Notes: generated by a model from the letters alone, not told the origin. DNA of 10,426 bases from Synura sp. LO234KE (GCA_015143735.1 VKHC01000635.1:1-10426); one strand, 5' to 3'. Positions 1 to 7,799 are shown, numbered from the stretch's first letter. Numbers and translations are program-made.

Positions 1-2
1 AG

Positions 3-218
3 CTAGCAACGAGATTCTCAGAGCGATTAGTCAAATATTCCAATGACCGTAAAATTGAAAAGAATATATGTGGTGAGGATGATGACCCAGCTGCGTCAAA
101 AACAGAATGCAAATATTGCAAACAGGTATATGGATATAGCGAGTTATATCCAATCGGTGGTTATTTAAGGAGACACCAACGCACAAAAATCATTAATCTT
201 GATTACTATAAGTACTAG
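3..218 (+). pseudogene. hAT-type transposase fragment with BED-like zinc finger, truncated
   Basis: An open frame enters from the left edge and ends at TAG 216-218, about 71 residues. Its middle reads T-E-C-K-Y-C-K-Q-V-Y and later L-R-R-H-Q-R-T-K. This C-x2-C followed about 20 residues on by an LxRH motif is the layout of BED zinc fingers found at the N-terminus of hAT-family DNA transposases, where the finger binds the element's ends. The second histidine or cysteine expected a few residues after the first H is not present, and the frame stops soon after, with no dimerisation domain. I infer a truncated or mutated fragment of a transposase gene. It abuts the inverted repeat tail beginning near 219, so a rearrangement breakpoint probably lies here. 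It could also be an unrelated C2H2-like finger. Confidence 0.45.
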
Positions 219-370
219 GCATGAGGTAGGCACTACACAACATGTAAACTAACTAAGAGCCCCCATGTACCAACAGGCCAACCCCGTGACCGAGGGGGGG
301 ACGCGGGAGACAGCCTCCGCGGCCCGCCGGCGGGGGCGTAGGTGGAATGGCCTCCCACGGGTACGACTAT
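219..370 (-). repeat. Inverted 3'-tail fragment of the A-F repeat family (copy E)
   Basis: Read on the minus strand, this stretch matches the 3' tails of elements B and C. The block C-C-C-G-T-G-A-C-C-G-A-G at 283-294 is the exact reverse complement of bases 9964-9975 in C and of the same block in B. The neighbouring C-C-C-C-A-T-G-T-A-C-C and A-A-C-T-A-A-G-A-G words match B with small gaps. Around 340-370 the sequence resembles the reversed codons for the shared YLVGDIV C-terminus. The 5' part of the element and the extreme 3' end are missing. It also contains a perfect 12-base palindrome (323-334) in a GC-rich patch. The outer limits are approximate. Confidence 0.55.
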
Positions 371-387
371 GCTGGTTGGTATGCTAA

Positions 388-719
388 CTTTTAAACGTGT
401 TTTGTGTGACTGTACTAAGCATATCTAAGTATTTTAGCTGCCGCTCGGTCTCTGACTAGTTTGCCTCAGGTTTGCTTGAAGGCCTCCTGCAAGTTATCTA
501 GGCATTCAAAAGCGCATTTTTTGCGATACCGCTCCCTGCTTTTCGCGTAAGCTGCGAAATGGCAGATCGCGACCTGAAAAACAGGAATTTTCACCCTTTT
601 TCATATAGCACCCGTTTTGGAGAATAGAATCCAAGGGTATTCCTTAAGGTTTAGGTCATCCAGGTCTCTAGCCAGAACTCAACCTAGACATGGACGAAAG
701 TTTTAGTTTTCCTGGTTAG
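388..719 (+). mobile_element. Repeat-family copy A, 5' half (split by insertion of B)
   Basis: This stretch aligns with 8298 to about 8600 of element C. Both begin with T-T-T-T-A-A-A then G-T-G-T-T-T-T-G-T-G. They share the word T-T-C-A-A-A-A-G-C-G-C-A, and share 18 of 19 bases at 631-649 versus 8525-8543. The position equal to C's putative start ATG (8452) is CTG (552-554) in A. Around 677-719 one frame reads E-L-N-L-D-M-D-E-S-F-S-F-P-G, matching Q-L-N-S-D-R-E-N-F in C. The homology stops at 719 and resumes at 3145, which is the signature of an insertion. The last 15 bases are the target-site copy listed separately. No intact product can be made from it. Confidence 0.75.
705..719 (+). repeat. 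Left copy of 14/15 direct repeat flanking element B
   Basis: The 15 bases A-G-T-T-T-T-C-C-T-G-G-T-T-A-G recur at 3130-3144 with one T to C change. Bases just outside each copy differ, so the match is bounded. It lies exactly where homology of copy A is interrupted, so it is best read as a target-site duplication made when B inserted. Confidence 0.75.
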
Positions 720-856
720 TTTTAAAAAACGTGTGGCGGTTTTGACACCAGCTTTATTAACGACTTTTTCTACTCCAGTTCTGAGAGGTTTCGACTCAGA
801 ATTTGCATATAAGGTACTTATTTCGTTGTATTTCAGTCCTTAAAAGTCCGGTAAAG

Positions 857-1655
857 ATGCGGAAATCGTCACATCCAAAAATTTTGGAAAGTGCAACTAG
901 AAACCAACCCGAAAACCCAGTGTTAAAAAAACCAACTAGAAAAACTGAATCTCCTGCAGATGGAGATTCAGTTTTTTCTAGTGATTGGTCTACTGATGTG
1001 AGAATGGAAGAAAATTTCAAATTTCGGCGAAAACGAATTTATCATCCAGAACCTAAATTTTTATCGATTGTTCTTAATCAGGGAGCCTGACCCACCTAAT
1101 CAGATTGTTCTTAACATTATTGTCGACGGTGATCCCCAGTATCAACAATACCTTCAAAGGGTCATTGCAGAATCTTCAGTTGTTGCTCGGAAGATGCATG
1201 GCCCTGATCGCCAAACGCTCGTGGCTGGAGCTTGCAAACAGAGGAACGAAGCAGGTTTTCAATCTTATCTTCAACGATGTCTAAACTTGCATTCTCCTTC
1301 GAGCCAGAATCCAAAACTTTTTAATTCTGGCCCTGATATTGAGCTCAAGTCCACTTTGGACATTGCTCCCCATCCCCAGGACCTTTGGGAGCAACATCCA
1401 GTTTGGACTTCAGCTACCAATCTCACGGCCCCAAGATTTAACTTTGTGGAAGCAGGGAATATGGAAGGCTGCTGTATTCGTGTCAACCGCCTTCAATCCC
1501 CTTCCCCAACCTTTTCACCCGAGTTTAAGTTCGGCGCCCACTCTTCTTCTCCTGGCTACCCATTTGGGGTAACTGTGTCCACCTCTTATGTTGCGGAGGG
1601 CACCATTTTCAATTTTCCTGCTGTTGACGAGAGCAATACAGACATAGATACATGA
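857..1655 (+). pseudogene. 5' part of the element B gene (two overlapping frames), unknown function
   Basis: An ATG at 857-859 opens M-R-K-S-S-H-P-K and runs to TGA at 1088-1090. A second frame, open at 1068-1655, overlaps it and gives about 195 residues. The chosen ATG lines up with the M-R-N-G-K-S start in copy C (8452). The second frame contains F-K-F-G-A-H-S-S-S-P near residues 151-160, matching F-R-F-G-A-Q-D-Y-S-T-P in C. The stretch before this motif is Gln/Ser/Pro-rich and about 150 codons longer than in C. There are no membrane segments and no recognised catalytic motif. The change of frame near 1070-1090 indicates a frameshift or, less likely, an intron. A strong hairpin lies inside the first frame. 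Confidence 0.5.
932..987. repeat. Near-perfect inverted repeat (hairpin) inside element B
   Basis: The arm at 935-954 (beginning A-C-T-A-G-A-A-A-A-A) is repeated in inverted orientation at 962-982 with a single extra T, leaving a 7-base loop (955-961). Flanking C-C-A-A and T-T-G-G bases extend the stem with a small bulge. Both strands stay open across it. It has no T-run typical of a bacterial terminator at its end. It could be a transcript hairpin or a recent small palindromic insertion. Confidence 0.85.
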
Positions 1656-1719
1656 AGAGGTGTTCGCGCTCTTGGCGCCATCCCCTCTACAGACACTTGT
1701 TGCAGTTCGCACTCCAGTG

Positions 1720-2933
1720 ATTCGACACCCATAGTCATACACATTTTGGTAATGAAGAAGATAATACTGATAAGAGACTAGCCCTGATTCTTGCGACTAA
1801 CCACCTGAGTATCCGAGACGCCGCCAGAAGGTCTAACGTTTGGAGGTCTCATCTGGTGTGCGTTTGCGACGACGAGCGAGAATACTGCAAGACTTCTCGC
1901 GTCATTCTCGATAAATTATCTCAATCTCACCTCTAGGGGTCACGGGGGAAACAGGTCTGGTAGGGCAGATCCTCAAACTCCTTCGGATAAAACATATACC
2001 TCCGATCGGTCTATCTCAACAATTCGCAACTCAAGAGAGCGTCCTCAACAACATTTATTAAGTTGAAGGAGGATGGCACAGCTGCTTTCGTTTCTCAGTG
2101 GAGGCGACAGAGCCCCAATTTCAGCATGAGTTCCTCAGCATTGAAATCAGGGTCTGTCCAGCGGCACTACTCGAACACGTGCGTCTGACTCATACCCCAT
2201 CATATTCTCCGAGGTATTCAGCCCCGAAGAAAAATTCTAGCTTTCCTTCCTCCGCGGACTTGCCGTGGATACGGGGGAGGCATCACACGCTGGCTGGCTA
2301 GGATATTTCTCCTCGAGCCAGACGAATCAAATCGAAAATTTCTTCGAAACGGTCGGGGTGCCCGTTTCATGGGACTCCCTACTCAATCCACTGTGGGATG
2401 AACTGCTGCAGTGCGTCGAGGACAGCTGGCTTCGATGTGACTCAATCCTCAGACCGGATCATACAGAGCATTCATCGCTGGGACTTCCCACTCTCCTTCC
2501 ACAATCCGTTACCCATGCACAGCCCAGGGTCCCCAACGTTGAAGTGAGGTTCTTCAGGTCCCACACATTGACGGACGCGGAGGAGGGCCCTCGTGAAGAG
2601 CCGGTGACTTATGCGGGCGACACCCCCACTCTGGAGGGAGGATCCCGAAGCACAGGCGCACTTAAGATTGTTAGGATGCGGTCTCCTGCCAACAACCGGC
2701 TTTCGTCAGCAGCGCGCCAGAAGGGTCCGGACATTCGAACGCCTCGCCGTTCGTCTCCTCTAGTCGAATCGTTTTGCTGCTGTTGCTCGTCCAGCTCTTG
2801 CGCTACACGCTGCCTGTAATCTCATTAGTTACTTTGCAAGTGCTGCTTTACTTCCTAGTCTGCTCATCTGGGTTGGGCCTGGTTCGTCACACGTGTCCCC
2901 TTTTACCTCGTGGGGGACATCGTTGCCTACTAA
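1720..2933 (+). pseudogene. Conserved-domain part of the element B gene, broken by frameshifts
   Basis: Coding similarity to copies C and D continues through four frame segments. Bases 1720-1936 read N-V-W-R-S-H-L, then E-R-E-Y-C, then L-D-K-L-S-Q. Bases 1954 to about 2250 read P-P-I-G-L-S-Q-Q-F and I-E-I-R-V-C-P. Bases 2265-2819 read I-E-N-F-F, S-W-D-S-L-L-N-P-L-W. The last piece (2887-2933) reads V-P-F-Y-L-V-G-D-I-V and ends at TAA 2931-2933. An in-frame TAA at 2059-2061 replaces the second tyrosine of the V-Y-Y motif of C. The segment near 2775-2870 is leucine-rich and hydrophobic in one frame, possibly a former membrane segment. The function of the family is unknown to me. Confidence 0.7.
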
Positions 2934-3129
2934 TACTTTTTGGGCGAGGACTTTCCCTTTCCCTAGGAACTGCGGCCTCCCCCCCCCCTGCCCCTACTCG
3001 GTCACGGGACTTGCCATCGGGTACATAGGGGATAATTGTGGTCTTAGTTGAGTAATTTGCTGTTTTCTACCCGCCTGCGCTTTTTTTCATCCATTCACTG
3101 AGTAATAAACAACTACAAGATTTTCCGGA
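2934..3129 (+). other. Conserved 3' tail of element B
   Basis: Non-coding sequence after the TAA that is still alignable with the tail of C. The strongest block is the 21 bases at 2996-3016, identical to 9963-9983. A run of ten C residues (2979-2988) precedes it. The last bases A-T-T-T-T-C-C-G-G-A match the tip of C. Conservation outside the coding region argues that the mobile unit includes the tail. Confidence 0.65.
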
Positions 3130-3144
3130 AGTTTTCCTGGTCAG
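3130..3144 (+). repeat. Right copy of 14/15 direct repeat flanking element B
   Basis: Reads A-G-T-T-T-T-C-C-T-G-G-T-C-A-G, one base different from 705-719. It marks the right edge of B and the point where homology of copy A resumes. Confidence 0.75.
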
Positions 3145-3581
3145 CAATCTTCGAACTCAAATCTCTTTCAAACAAATTATGAGCAACAATCTAGGTTTGG
3201 AGCGCGACATCTCCGGCCCAAAATTCTTCGCAAAATCCCTTTGGTGCCAACTTAGATTTTCGGTGCGTTCTGCATGAACACACTGCGCAACTCAACATGA
3301 TCGACAACACTCTCCTCTCACCAAGTCTCCAACAGCAACAGAAGTTATACAAAACGACTCAAATTCGACCAATTCCATCTCGCGTACTACCGATCCAACC
3401 TCAACGAAACGAATTTCTCTCAACATGCGGACCACTAGTCCCCACAGCTCCTGGAACTCCCAATAAACAACTTCTACCACGGCGCGCGGGAAAAATCCAT
3501 CACTCCATCTCTGCATATTGGGCAGTTCGACGATCACGCGCTCATCACCTCATAGATGAAACCCACGAGCTCAATAAGTGA
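3145..3581 (+). pseudogene. Repeat-family copy A, 3' part, with coding remnant
   Basis: This continues copy A after the B insertion. Bases 3151-3204 match 8604-8657 of C at 42 of 54 positions without gaps and encode Q-Q-S-R-F-G-A against Q-Q-F-R-F-G-A. A 7-base length difference then changes frame, and 3195-3581 is open. It begins S-P-A-Q-N-S-S-Q-N-P-F-G against T-P-D-L-N-F-S-Q-N-C-F-G in C. Near its end H-S-I-S-A and R-A-H-H-L match H-N-I-S-A and T-A-H-L in C. After the TGA at 3579-3581 I can no longer follow the homology with confidence, so the 3' half of A is lost or too diverged. The protein is Gln/Asn/Pro-rich. Confidence 0.65.
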
Positions 3582-4011
3582 CCTTACTCGAGGACACTCT
3601 GAGCTGACAAAACAGTATATCCCTCCTCCAATCGCGTGCTCGCTCACCCTCACTCCGATGTTTTCGATAGCCCCTCCTCATCCTCTACCACGATCATCAG
3701 CCACGGGAGCACCGCGGGAAAACCGGACAGGACGCAGCCAAGAGCACCAACAATCCTGGACCGTCTGCTATCTCCCTCTCACCAAATAACTACCACATAT
3801 GCTATGGTCTTTTCCACGACCTGCTGTTCCCCCGGAACTGCTCGCAATTCCTGTCTGTAAAGTGTCCCCACGTCCGATCTGAGGGGAATCCCTTCCAAAC
3901 TTTTTGTAATTTCTGTAGTCTGCCATTACTTAATACGACGCGCCTACTTTCTACGACGCGGAATGCATGTAACTCCAATTACAATGATCTTCTCCTAATC
4001 GGCGAAACAGC
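3582..4011. other. No recognisable gene; possible diverged remainder of copy A
   Basis: Short frames here (for example 3556-3789 and 3636-3860) are Ser/Pro/Thr-rich and match nothing I know. A 12-base word C-A-T-G-T-A-A-C-T-C-C-A at about 3966 also occurs at 8963 in C, at the place expected if A continued. That is too little to claim homology. Confidence 0.3.
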
Positions 4012-4510
4012 GACTACGACAGCACTCAGGATAAATCGTCGACCATACATCGCCCATTGTAGTCCAGTCGTCCTCTACGACTCCGTCGTCCCTTGTCGAC
4101 CAGACATCGTTCTCCGCTGCTCCATCGTCTACCCAGCACCTACAGCGGTCCTCCGTCGACCATCCGTCTCCCACTGTATTCCAGTCGTCCTCCACGGCTC
4201 CGTCGTCCCTTATGGACCAGACATCGTCCTCCGCTTCTCCATTGTCGACCCAGCACCTAACGCAGTCCTCCGTCGACTATCCGTCTACCACTTTAGTCCA
4301 CTTGTCCTCCACGGCTCCGTCATCCCTTATCACCCAGACATTGTACTAGCACTTACAGCAGTCCTCTGTCGACTATCCGTATCTTACTAAAGTCCAGTCG
4401 TCCTCCACGGCCCCGTCGTCCTTTGTCGACCAGACATCGTCCTCCGCTGCTCCATTGTTGACCCAGCACCTACTGTAGTCCTTCATCGATCATCCGTATC
4501 CCACTGTAGC
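3995..4510 (-). pseudogene. Degenerate 39-residue repeat coding frame over the minisatellite
   Basis: On the minus strand each 117-base unit reads approximately V-E-D-D-W-x-T-x-G-D-x-W-S-T-E-D, then C-W-V-D, then A-E-D-D-V-W-S-T-R-D-D-G-A. The frame is kept from unit to unit, apart from in-frame TAG stops in two of the upstream units. The first unit and a half (3995-4195) are open. The Asp/Glu/Trp composition is unusual for random DNA, but the frame could persist simply because 117 is divisible by three. It could be the repeat region of a dead surface or secreted protein gene, or chance. No start region or signal peptide is visible. Confidence 0.3.
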
Positions 4511-4512
4511 CA
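4012..4512. repeat. Tandem repeat (minisatellite), about 117-base unit, 4 copies plus a partial
   Basis: The word C-C-A-G-T-C-G-T-C-C-T and its variants recur at 4064, 4181, 4298 and 4394, and the array ends with a decayed start at 4510. Spacings are 117, 117, 96 and 116 bases. The 96 comes from an internal deletion of about 21 bases. A partial unit precedes the first full one. Each unit contains several T-C-G-T-C-C and T-C-G-A-C sub-words. The unit is a multiple of three and stays in one frame on the minus strand. Confidence 0.9.
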
Positions 4513-5394
4513 GCAGGTATTCTTAATTTTCGTGAAGCGTGGAGGACATGGAGGCAATGTGAGCGGGGTGTTCTGACATGCCGTGTAATGAACGTGCGCG
4601 TGTGGTATCAAGTGGCGTGAAAGGTGTACATCAAGTACTTGAGATGGGTGTATAGACGTGAGCACACGGCGGGAGCTAGGAATCAGGTAAATATGTCAAG
4701 ATTAGCAAGACAGAGCGTTGCGGGGGCTTTAGGGGACATGAAGACAGGTCATTGAGGGGTGTTAGAGTATAATATACAGTAAAAATGTACTGTATTTTAT
4801 AAATATTAGTAGTGTTGTGTCTCTCCAAGATATATTGGTGTAACTCATATTGTCTACCTCAGTTTTGTTCTTTTAAGTTCATAACTACCAGCCTTTCATT
4901 AAAGTCCTTTGTCCTCAACGTTAACTATGCAATCTCAGTTTAGCAGTGATAATAACGGAAACATCTCACAAGGGGTAGGATCATGCGAGGGAGGTCTACG
5001 AGCAGTTATATGGCGTTGAACGTGCCTTACGAGGAACAGCATTTACCACCATGCGCTAGGAGCTTGCCCGGGCAATCTGGTGTGAAGATGACGTTATTTA
5101 AAAGTTGGGGGGCTCATGTGGGACCTGTTAGATGCTGATAGGGAGCTACTTGCAGCTGGTGGTCGACATGGTTTCGAGGGTCAAATATAGGCAAAGTCAG
5201 TGGATGGTCCAAGAAAGCAAATACAGCAGGAAGCGGGGCGATTTTAAGCAAATATCAGATATCTGAGCATGAGTGACGATTGCAGATTAGATTACCTCAA
5301 AAGTTCAACTGGTGGGGTGAGATATGGAATTGAGAAATGTGTTATTCCAAAAGCTTGTTCTGAGTGGCGGTTATAGTGAGCATACCTGGCGAAT
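4513..5394. other. No recognisable gene
   Basis: Both strands carry only short frames without motifs I recognise. The only structure noted is a perfect 8-base inverted repeat, A-T-A-C-A-G-T-A at 4774-4781 and T-A-C-T-G-T-A-T at 4788-4795, in an AT-rich patch. It has no evident role. Confidence 0.6.
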
Positions 5395-5595
5395 TTAACC
5401 ATCAGAGCTCTCATTTAGTGTAAGAGCCTTCATGAGCGTCAACAAAGTACTTACTTTAGTGACATATTTATCAAGATCCGGTAGTTGTAGACTTTTGGAT
5501 GCAAAATTTTCCAAGACATTTGGAAGAAGAAATTTTGGGAAGTCAATTGTGAGGGCATTTGAATATTGTACCTCCAAGGGATTTTGCTATCTCCT
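5395..5595 (-). CDS. Possible small coding fragment or exon, unknown
   Basis: A minus-strand frame of about 60 residues from its first ATG (5577), open a few codons further upstream, reads protein-like text such as L-P-N-V-L-E-N-F-A-S-K-S and L-P-D-L-D-K-Y-V-T-K. It has balanced charged and hydrophobic residues suggestive of helices. Right after the codons for V-T-K lies G-T-A-A-G-T (complement of 5449-5454), a perfect fungal-type splice donor, so the frame might be an exon ending there. No partner exon was found. No homologous family is recognised, and it may be spurious. Confidence 0.2.
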
Positions 5596-6312
5596 TGTAT
5601 TTCTCATGTTCTGAAAATGATTATCTTCTAAGTTTGCTAATCGATTTTTAGAGATCTTGGAGTTATATTTTCTTGAAATTTCTGTGCCGGGGGTTATGGT
5701 TAATATATTACTTGACCTAATATGATTTGTTATTCCTGATATCCATTCTTGTTACTTGAGACATCCTGTTTCTTGTTATAATTTTAGATAATAAAATTGA
5801 TTCGAATTTTTATGTTTATCCGTTGGGGGGACCGCACGTTATGGATACGCCACTCAACTTAGAAAATTAACTAGTTTTTGAACAAATCTCTGCTGCAGGG
5901 CGTATACACCATTTGGACATGAACTGCATTTCTTCCCACCGTAACAAAATATAGTCAGCAGCACTTGACAGAAGTTTGAATCTCAGAAACGTTTATAGCG
6001 GATATTGCTAGACAGAAGCTGCTCAATAAGCGATGTGAAACCTACCGCGTGCTTCCTCGGAGCCGACCTGTGTTGGAGAAGTAGCTGCGGCACAAAGTAT
6101 ATATTTATAGGCAAATATAACATCTGGTCAAGAATACGTATTTAGGGAAAAAGCCGAAAACTACGGAGACGAAACTATAATTGGAGATATCGAGTTCAAA
6201 TTGGACACTAGCAGAGAAAATACTAGCCTTGGTGAAATCGCGCCACAGGAGGACATCAGCATGGCGGCGAACATGCAAAACTCACCCAGACCCCAAACGT
6301 CACGGCGCGTGA
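5596..6312. other. No recognisable gene
   Basis: 5596-5830 is AT-rich with many stops. 5830-6310 is of mixed composition. Some short plus-strand frames near 6240-6330 are Ser/Pro/Arg-rich, but none is long or familiar. This may be upstream sequence of copy D. Confidence 0.5.
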
Positions 6313-6553
6313 CTAGGGCAGATCAGATTTAATCCAGAGATCGTCGCCAGAGTTAAGCGAATGGAGACCGGCTCAGAGCGCTGAGCTACAAGCGACTCAG
6401 GAGTCACTGCAGACGGTTGCCAGTAAGTGAATAATCCAAGGTGTGGTCATTGATGACCTGGTCAAGAAACTCGACGAGGTCGAGGACGCATTTTACGTCA
6501 TCCCTGATGAAATTAGGAAGACGGCGGATCTTGCAGATGTCAAGGAGGTGTAG
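6313..6553 (+). pseudogene. Broken acidic, probably helical coding remnant upstream of copy D
   Basis: One frame runs from after a stop near 6313 to TAG 6551-6553, interrupted only by TGA 6428-6430. It reads A-E-L-Q-A-T-Q-E-S-L-Q-T-V-A before the TGA and V-V-I-D-D-L-V-K-K-L-D-E-V-E after it. The spacing of hydrophobic residues would suit an amphipathic helix or coiled coil. It lies just before the D remnant in the same orientation and may be its N-terminal part, but no counterpart was found in B or C. Confidence 0.35.
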
Positions 6554-6579
6554 AGTGATTTACTTCTAGTGGCGATCCA

Positions 6580-7520
6580 ATGCCAGTGCATCCTTGGGAA
6601 CCGCGAGTCTCTACTCGCACCGATGATCCTGAAACGGCATTCACTTACGCAGACTTACGCGCGGCAGGCCGGATACACCCCAGCTGTAGACTAGCAGAGG
6701 CGTGCAGGCGCAGGAAGTCGATCAGGAAGGTAGTTCTATGTCGGGGCCAGATCTTAAGCTCCAGCCTTGTTGAACTGCGGTTGACAAATCTAAAATGGTT
6801 GGAGCGAATGAACTAGCTGCCCCAATTCGTTTCACAGTTCTTCCGCGTCACGAGCGGAAGCGTTTTCTGCAGTGCATGGTGTGTTGTACCAAACGCGAAC
6901 AACTTTGCTGGCACCAACTGCCGAAACGGAGTAATCTGTCTGAATTGCCTGCACTCCGGACAATTCTCATCCCCTCGTATGGCGCTTTAGTACAAGCAAG
7001 CCCCAACAATTTAGACCGGAACAGATACAAAGCTCGGTTGCCGAGAGAGAGTCTATTGCACCATCACCTTGTCTCAATGGAGAAAACTTCTGCGGCAAGT
7101 TCATCTCGAAGGTGTTATGTGTTTTTCGGATTTCGGCGGTGTAGTAGGGCCTGTCGGCTTGTCATAACACTTTAAGTTTCGGCACAAGGACTCCGAAAAA
7201 ATACAGTATGTCGTAGGGGACTGACTGTTCATGCAGTTTCGTCTTTTTGACGTGTCCACCTCAAACCCCAATAGTGCTGGGAAACTACGTATTCTTGACA
7301 CTTGTGTGTGCCCTGCTGCTACTATGCTCGAGAAGGTCCGAGCGAAGGCGCTACTAGAGTTCTACAGCCACCGAGCAACCAGAAGTGCACACGTTTCAGT
7401 GCACCGCGCAGCATTGCGGCCGTCCGCGGGCAGCGACATAACAAGGTTCAAATGATCGAACGCTTGTTTGTGAGCCTAGATGACTTCCCGTGGCCGGAAA
7501 TCATTTCCCCGGTCTGGCCG
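6580..7520 (+). pseudogene. Copy D: decayed family gene with Cys cluster and conserved domain
   Basis: One frame runs from 6580 to 7453, broken only by stops at 6814, 6988, 7012, 7165 and 7222. It then shifts near 7445-7452 to another frame. A cysteine cluster C-x3-C-x12-C-x5-C-x2-C (6868, 6880, 6919, 6937, 6946) could bind zinc. After it come E-R-V-Y-C, L-L-R-Q, P-V-G-L-S-stop-H-F, Y-V-V-G, L-F-D-V and C-V-C-P-A-A-T-M-L-E-K-V-R. After the shift come M-I-E-R-L-F-V-S-L and P-W-P-E-I-I-S-P-V-W. These line up in order with copies B and C. No conserved 3' tail was found, so D is truncated or diverged there. An overlapping frame at 6705-6867 is also protein-like, so the true N-terminal frame is uncertain. 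Confidence 0.65.
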
Positions 7521-7642
7521 AAAATCTCGACTCGTGGAGGAGACCTGACAGCAAGGAGATACGCATCAGGACATCGACCCAAGTGCATATCATCGGTCGT
7601 GTCGCGAGGAGACATATCCATTTGGCATGTCCCAACTATTTG

Positions 7643-7779
7643 AAAGCCACTGAACAATTCACGGAAAGTTCTATACGTTCAGGGCAGTAGATTATGCAGC
7701 CTATTCTTTCAAATAGTAGTACCAGTGTGGCATACAGAGACATGAGCTTAATTTATATGAATCTCCGCGTGTGCCCTAA
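7643..7779. other. Nothing recognised between copy D and the inverted tip
   Basis: Short, with no frame or repeat I can support. It may include the eroded 3' end of D or the interior of the minus-strand fragment F. Confidence 0.5.
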
Positions 7780-7799
7780 AGCCACACGTTTTTAAAACT
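7780..7799 (-). repeat. Inverted 5'-tip of the repeat family (fragment F)
   Basis: On the minus strand this reads A-G-T-T-T-T-A-A-A-A-A-C-G-T-G-T-G-G-C. It matches the start of element B at 719-737 except for one fewer A. A weak similarity continues a little further inward. It may mark a minus-strand remnant of the same family reaching left from here. Confidence 0.45.

Larger units (their letters stand above)
720..3129 (+). mobile_element. Repeat-family copy B, about 2.4 kb, nested inside copy A
   Basis: B starts G/T-T-T-T-A-A-A-A-A-A-C-G-T-G, close to the 5' tip of C. It ends A-T-T-T-T-C-C-G-G-A, close to the 3' tip A-T-T-T-T-C-G-G-G-A of C. It carries a broken plus-strand gene (857-2933) followed by a 3' tail that matches C, including 21 identical bases at 2996-3016 versus 9963-9983. 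There are no terminal inverted repeats and no poly(A) tail. It is longer than C because of extra 5' coding sequence (about 860-1510). No mobilising enzyme is visible, so it is probably non-autonomous or a retrocopy. The boundaries rest on the flanking direct repeat. Confidence 0.75.

Noticed and set aside
323-334. GC-rich 12-base palindrome as a regulatory site
   Set aside because: It lies in a GC-rich patch of a decayed repeat fragment, where such palindromes are expected. No neighbour gene needs it.
796-1020. Minus-strand frame opposite the start of the B gene
   Set aside because: It exists because the hairpin region is open on both strands. The plus-strand frame has the conserved start.
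1020-1065. Alignment of N-F-K-F-R-R-K-R in B with Q-F-R-F-G-A in C
   Set aside because: The later F-K-F-G-A-H-S-S-S-P in B (about 1525) matches C better and is in the right order relative to the conserved domain.
3966-3977. Continuation of copy A past 3581, based on a 12-base word shared with C
   Set aside because: Bases on either side do not align convincingly, and a 12-base match alone can arise by chance.
4774-4795. Small hairpin as a terminator
   Set aside because: It is an AT-rich 8-base stem with no gene upstream. Eukaryotic genes do not use such terminators.
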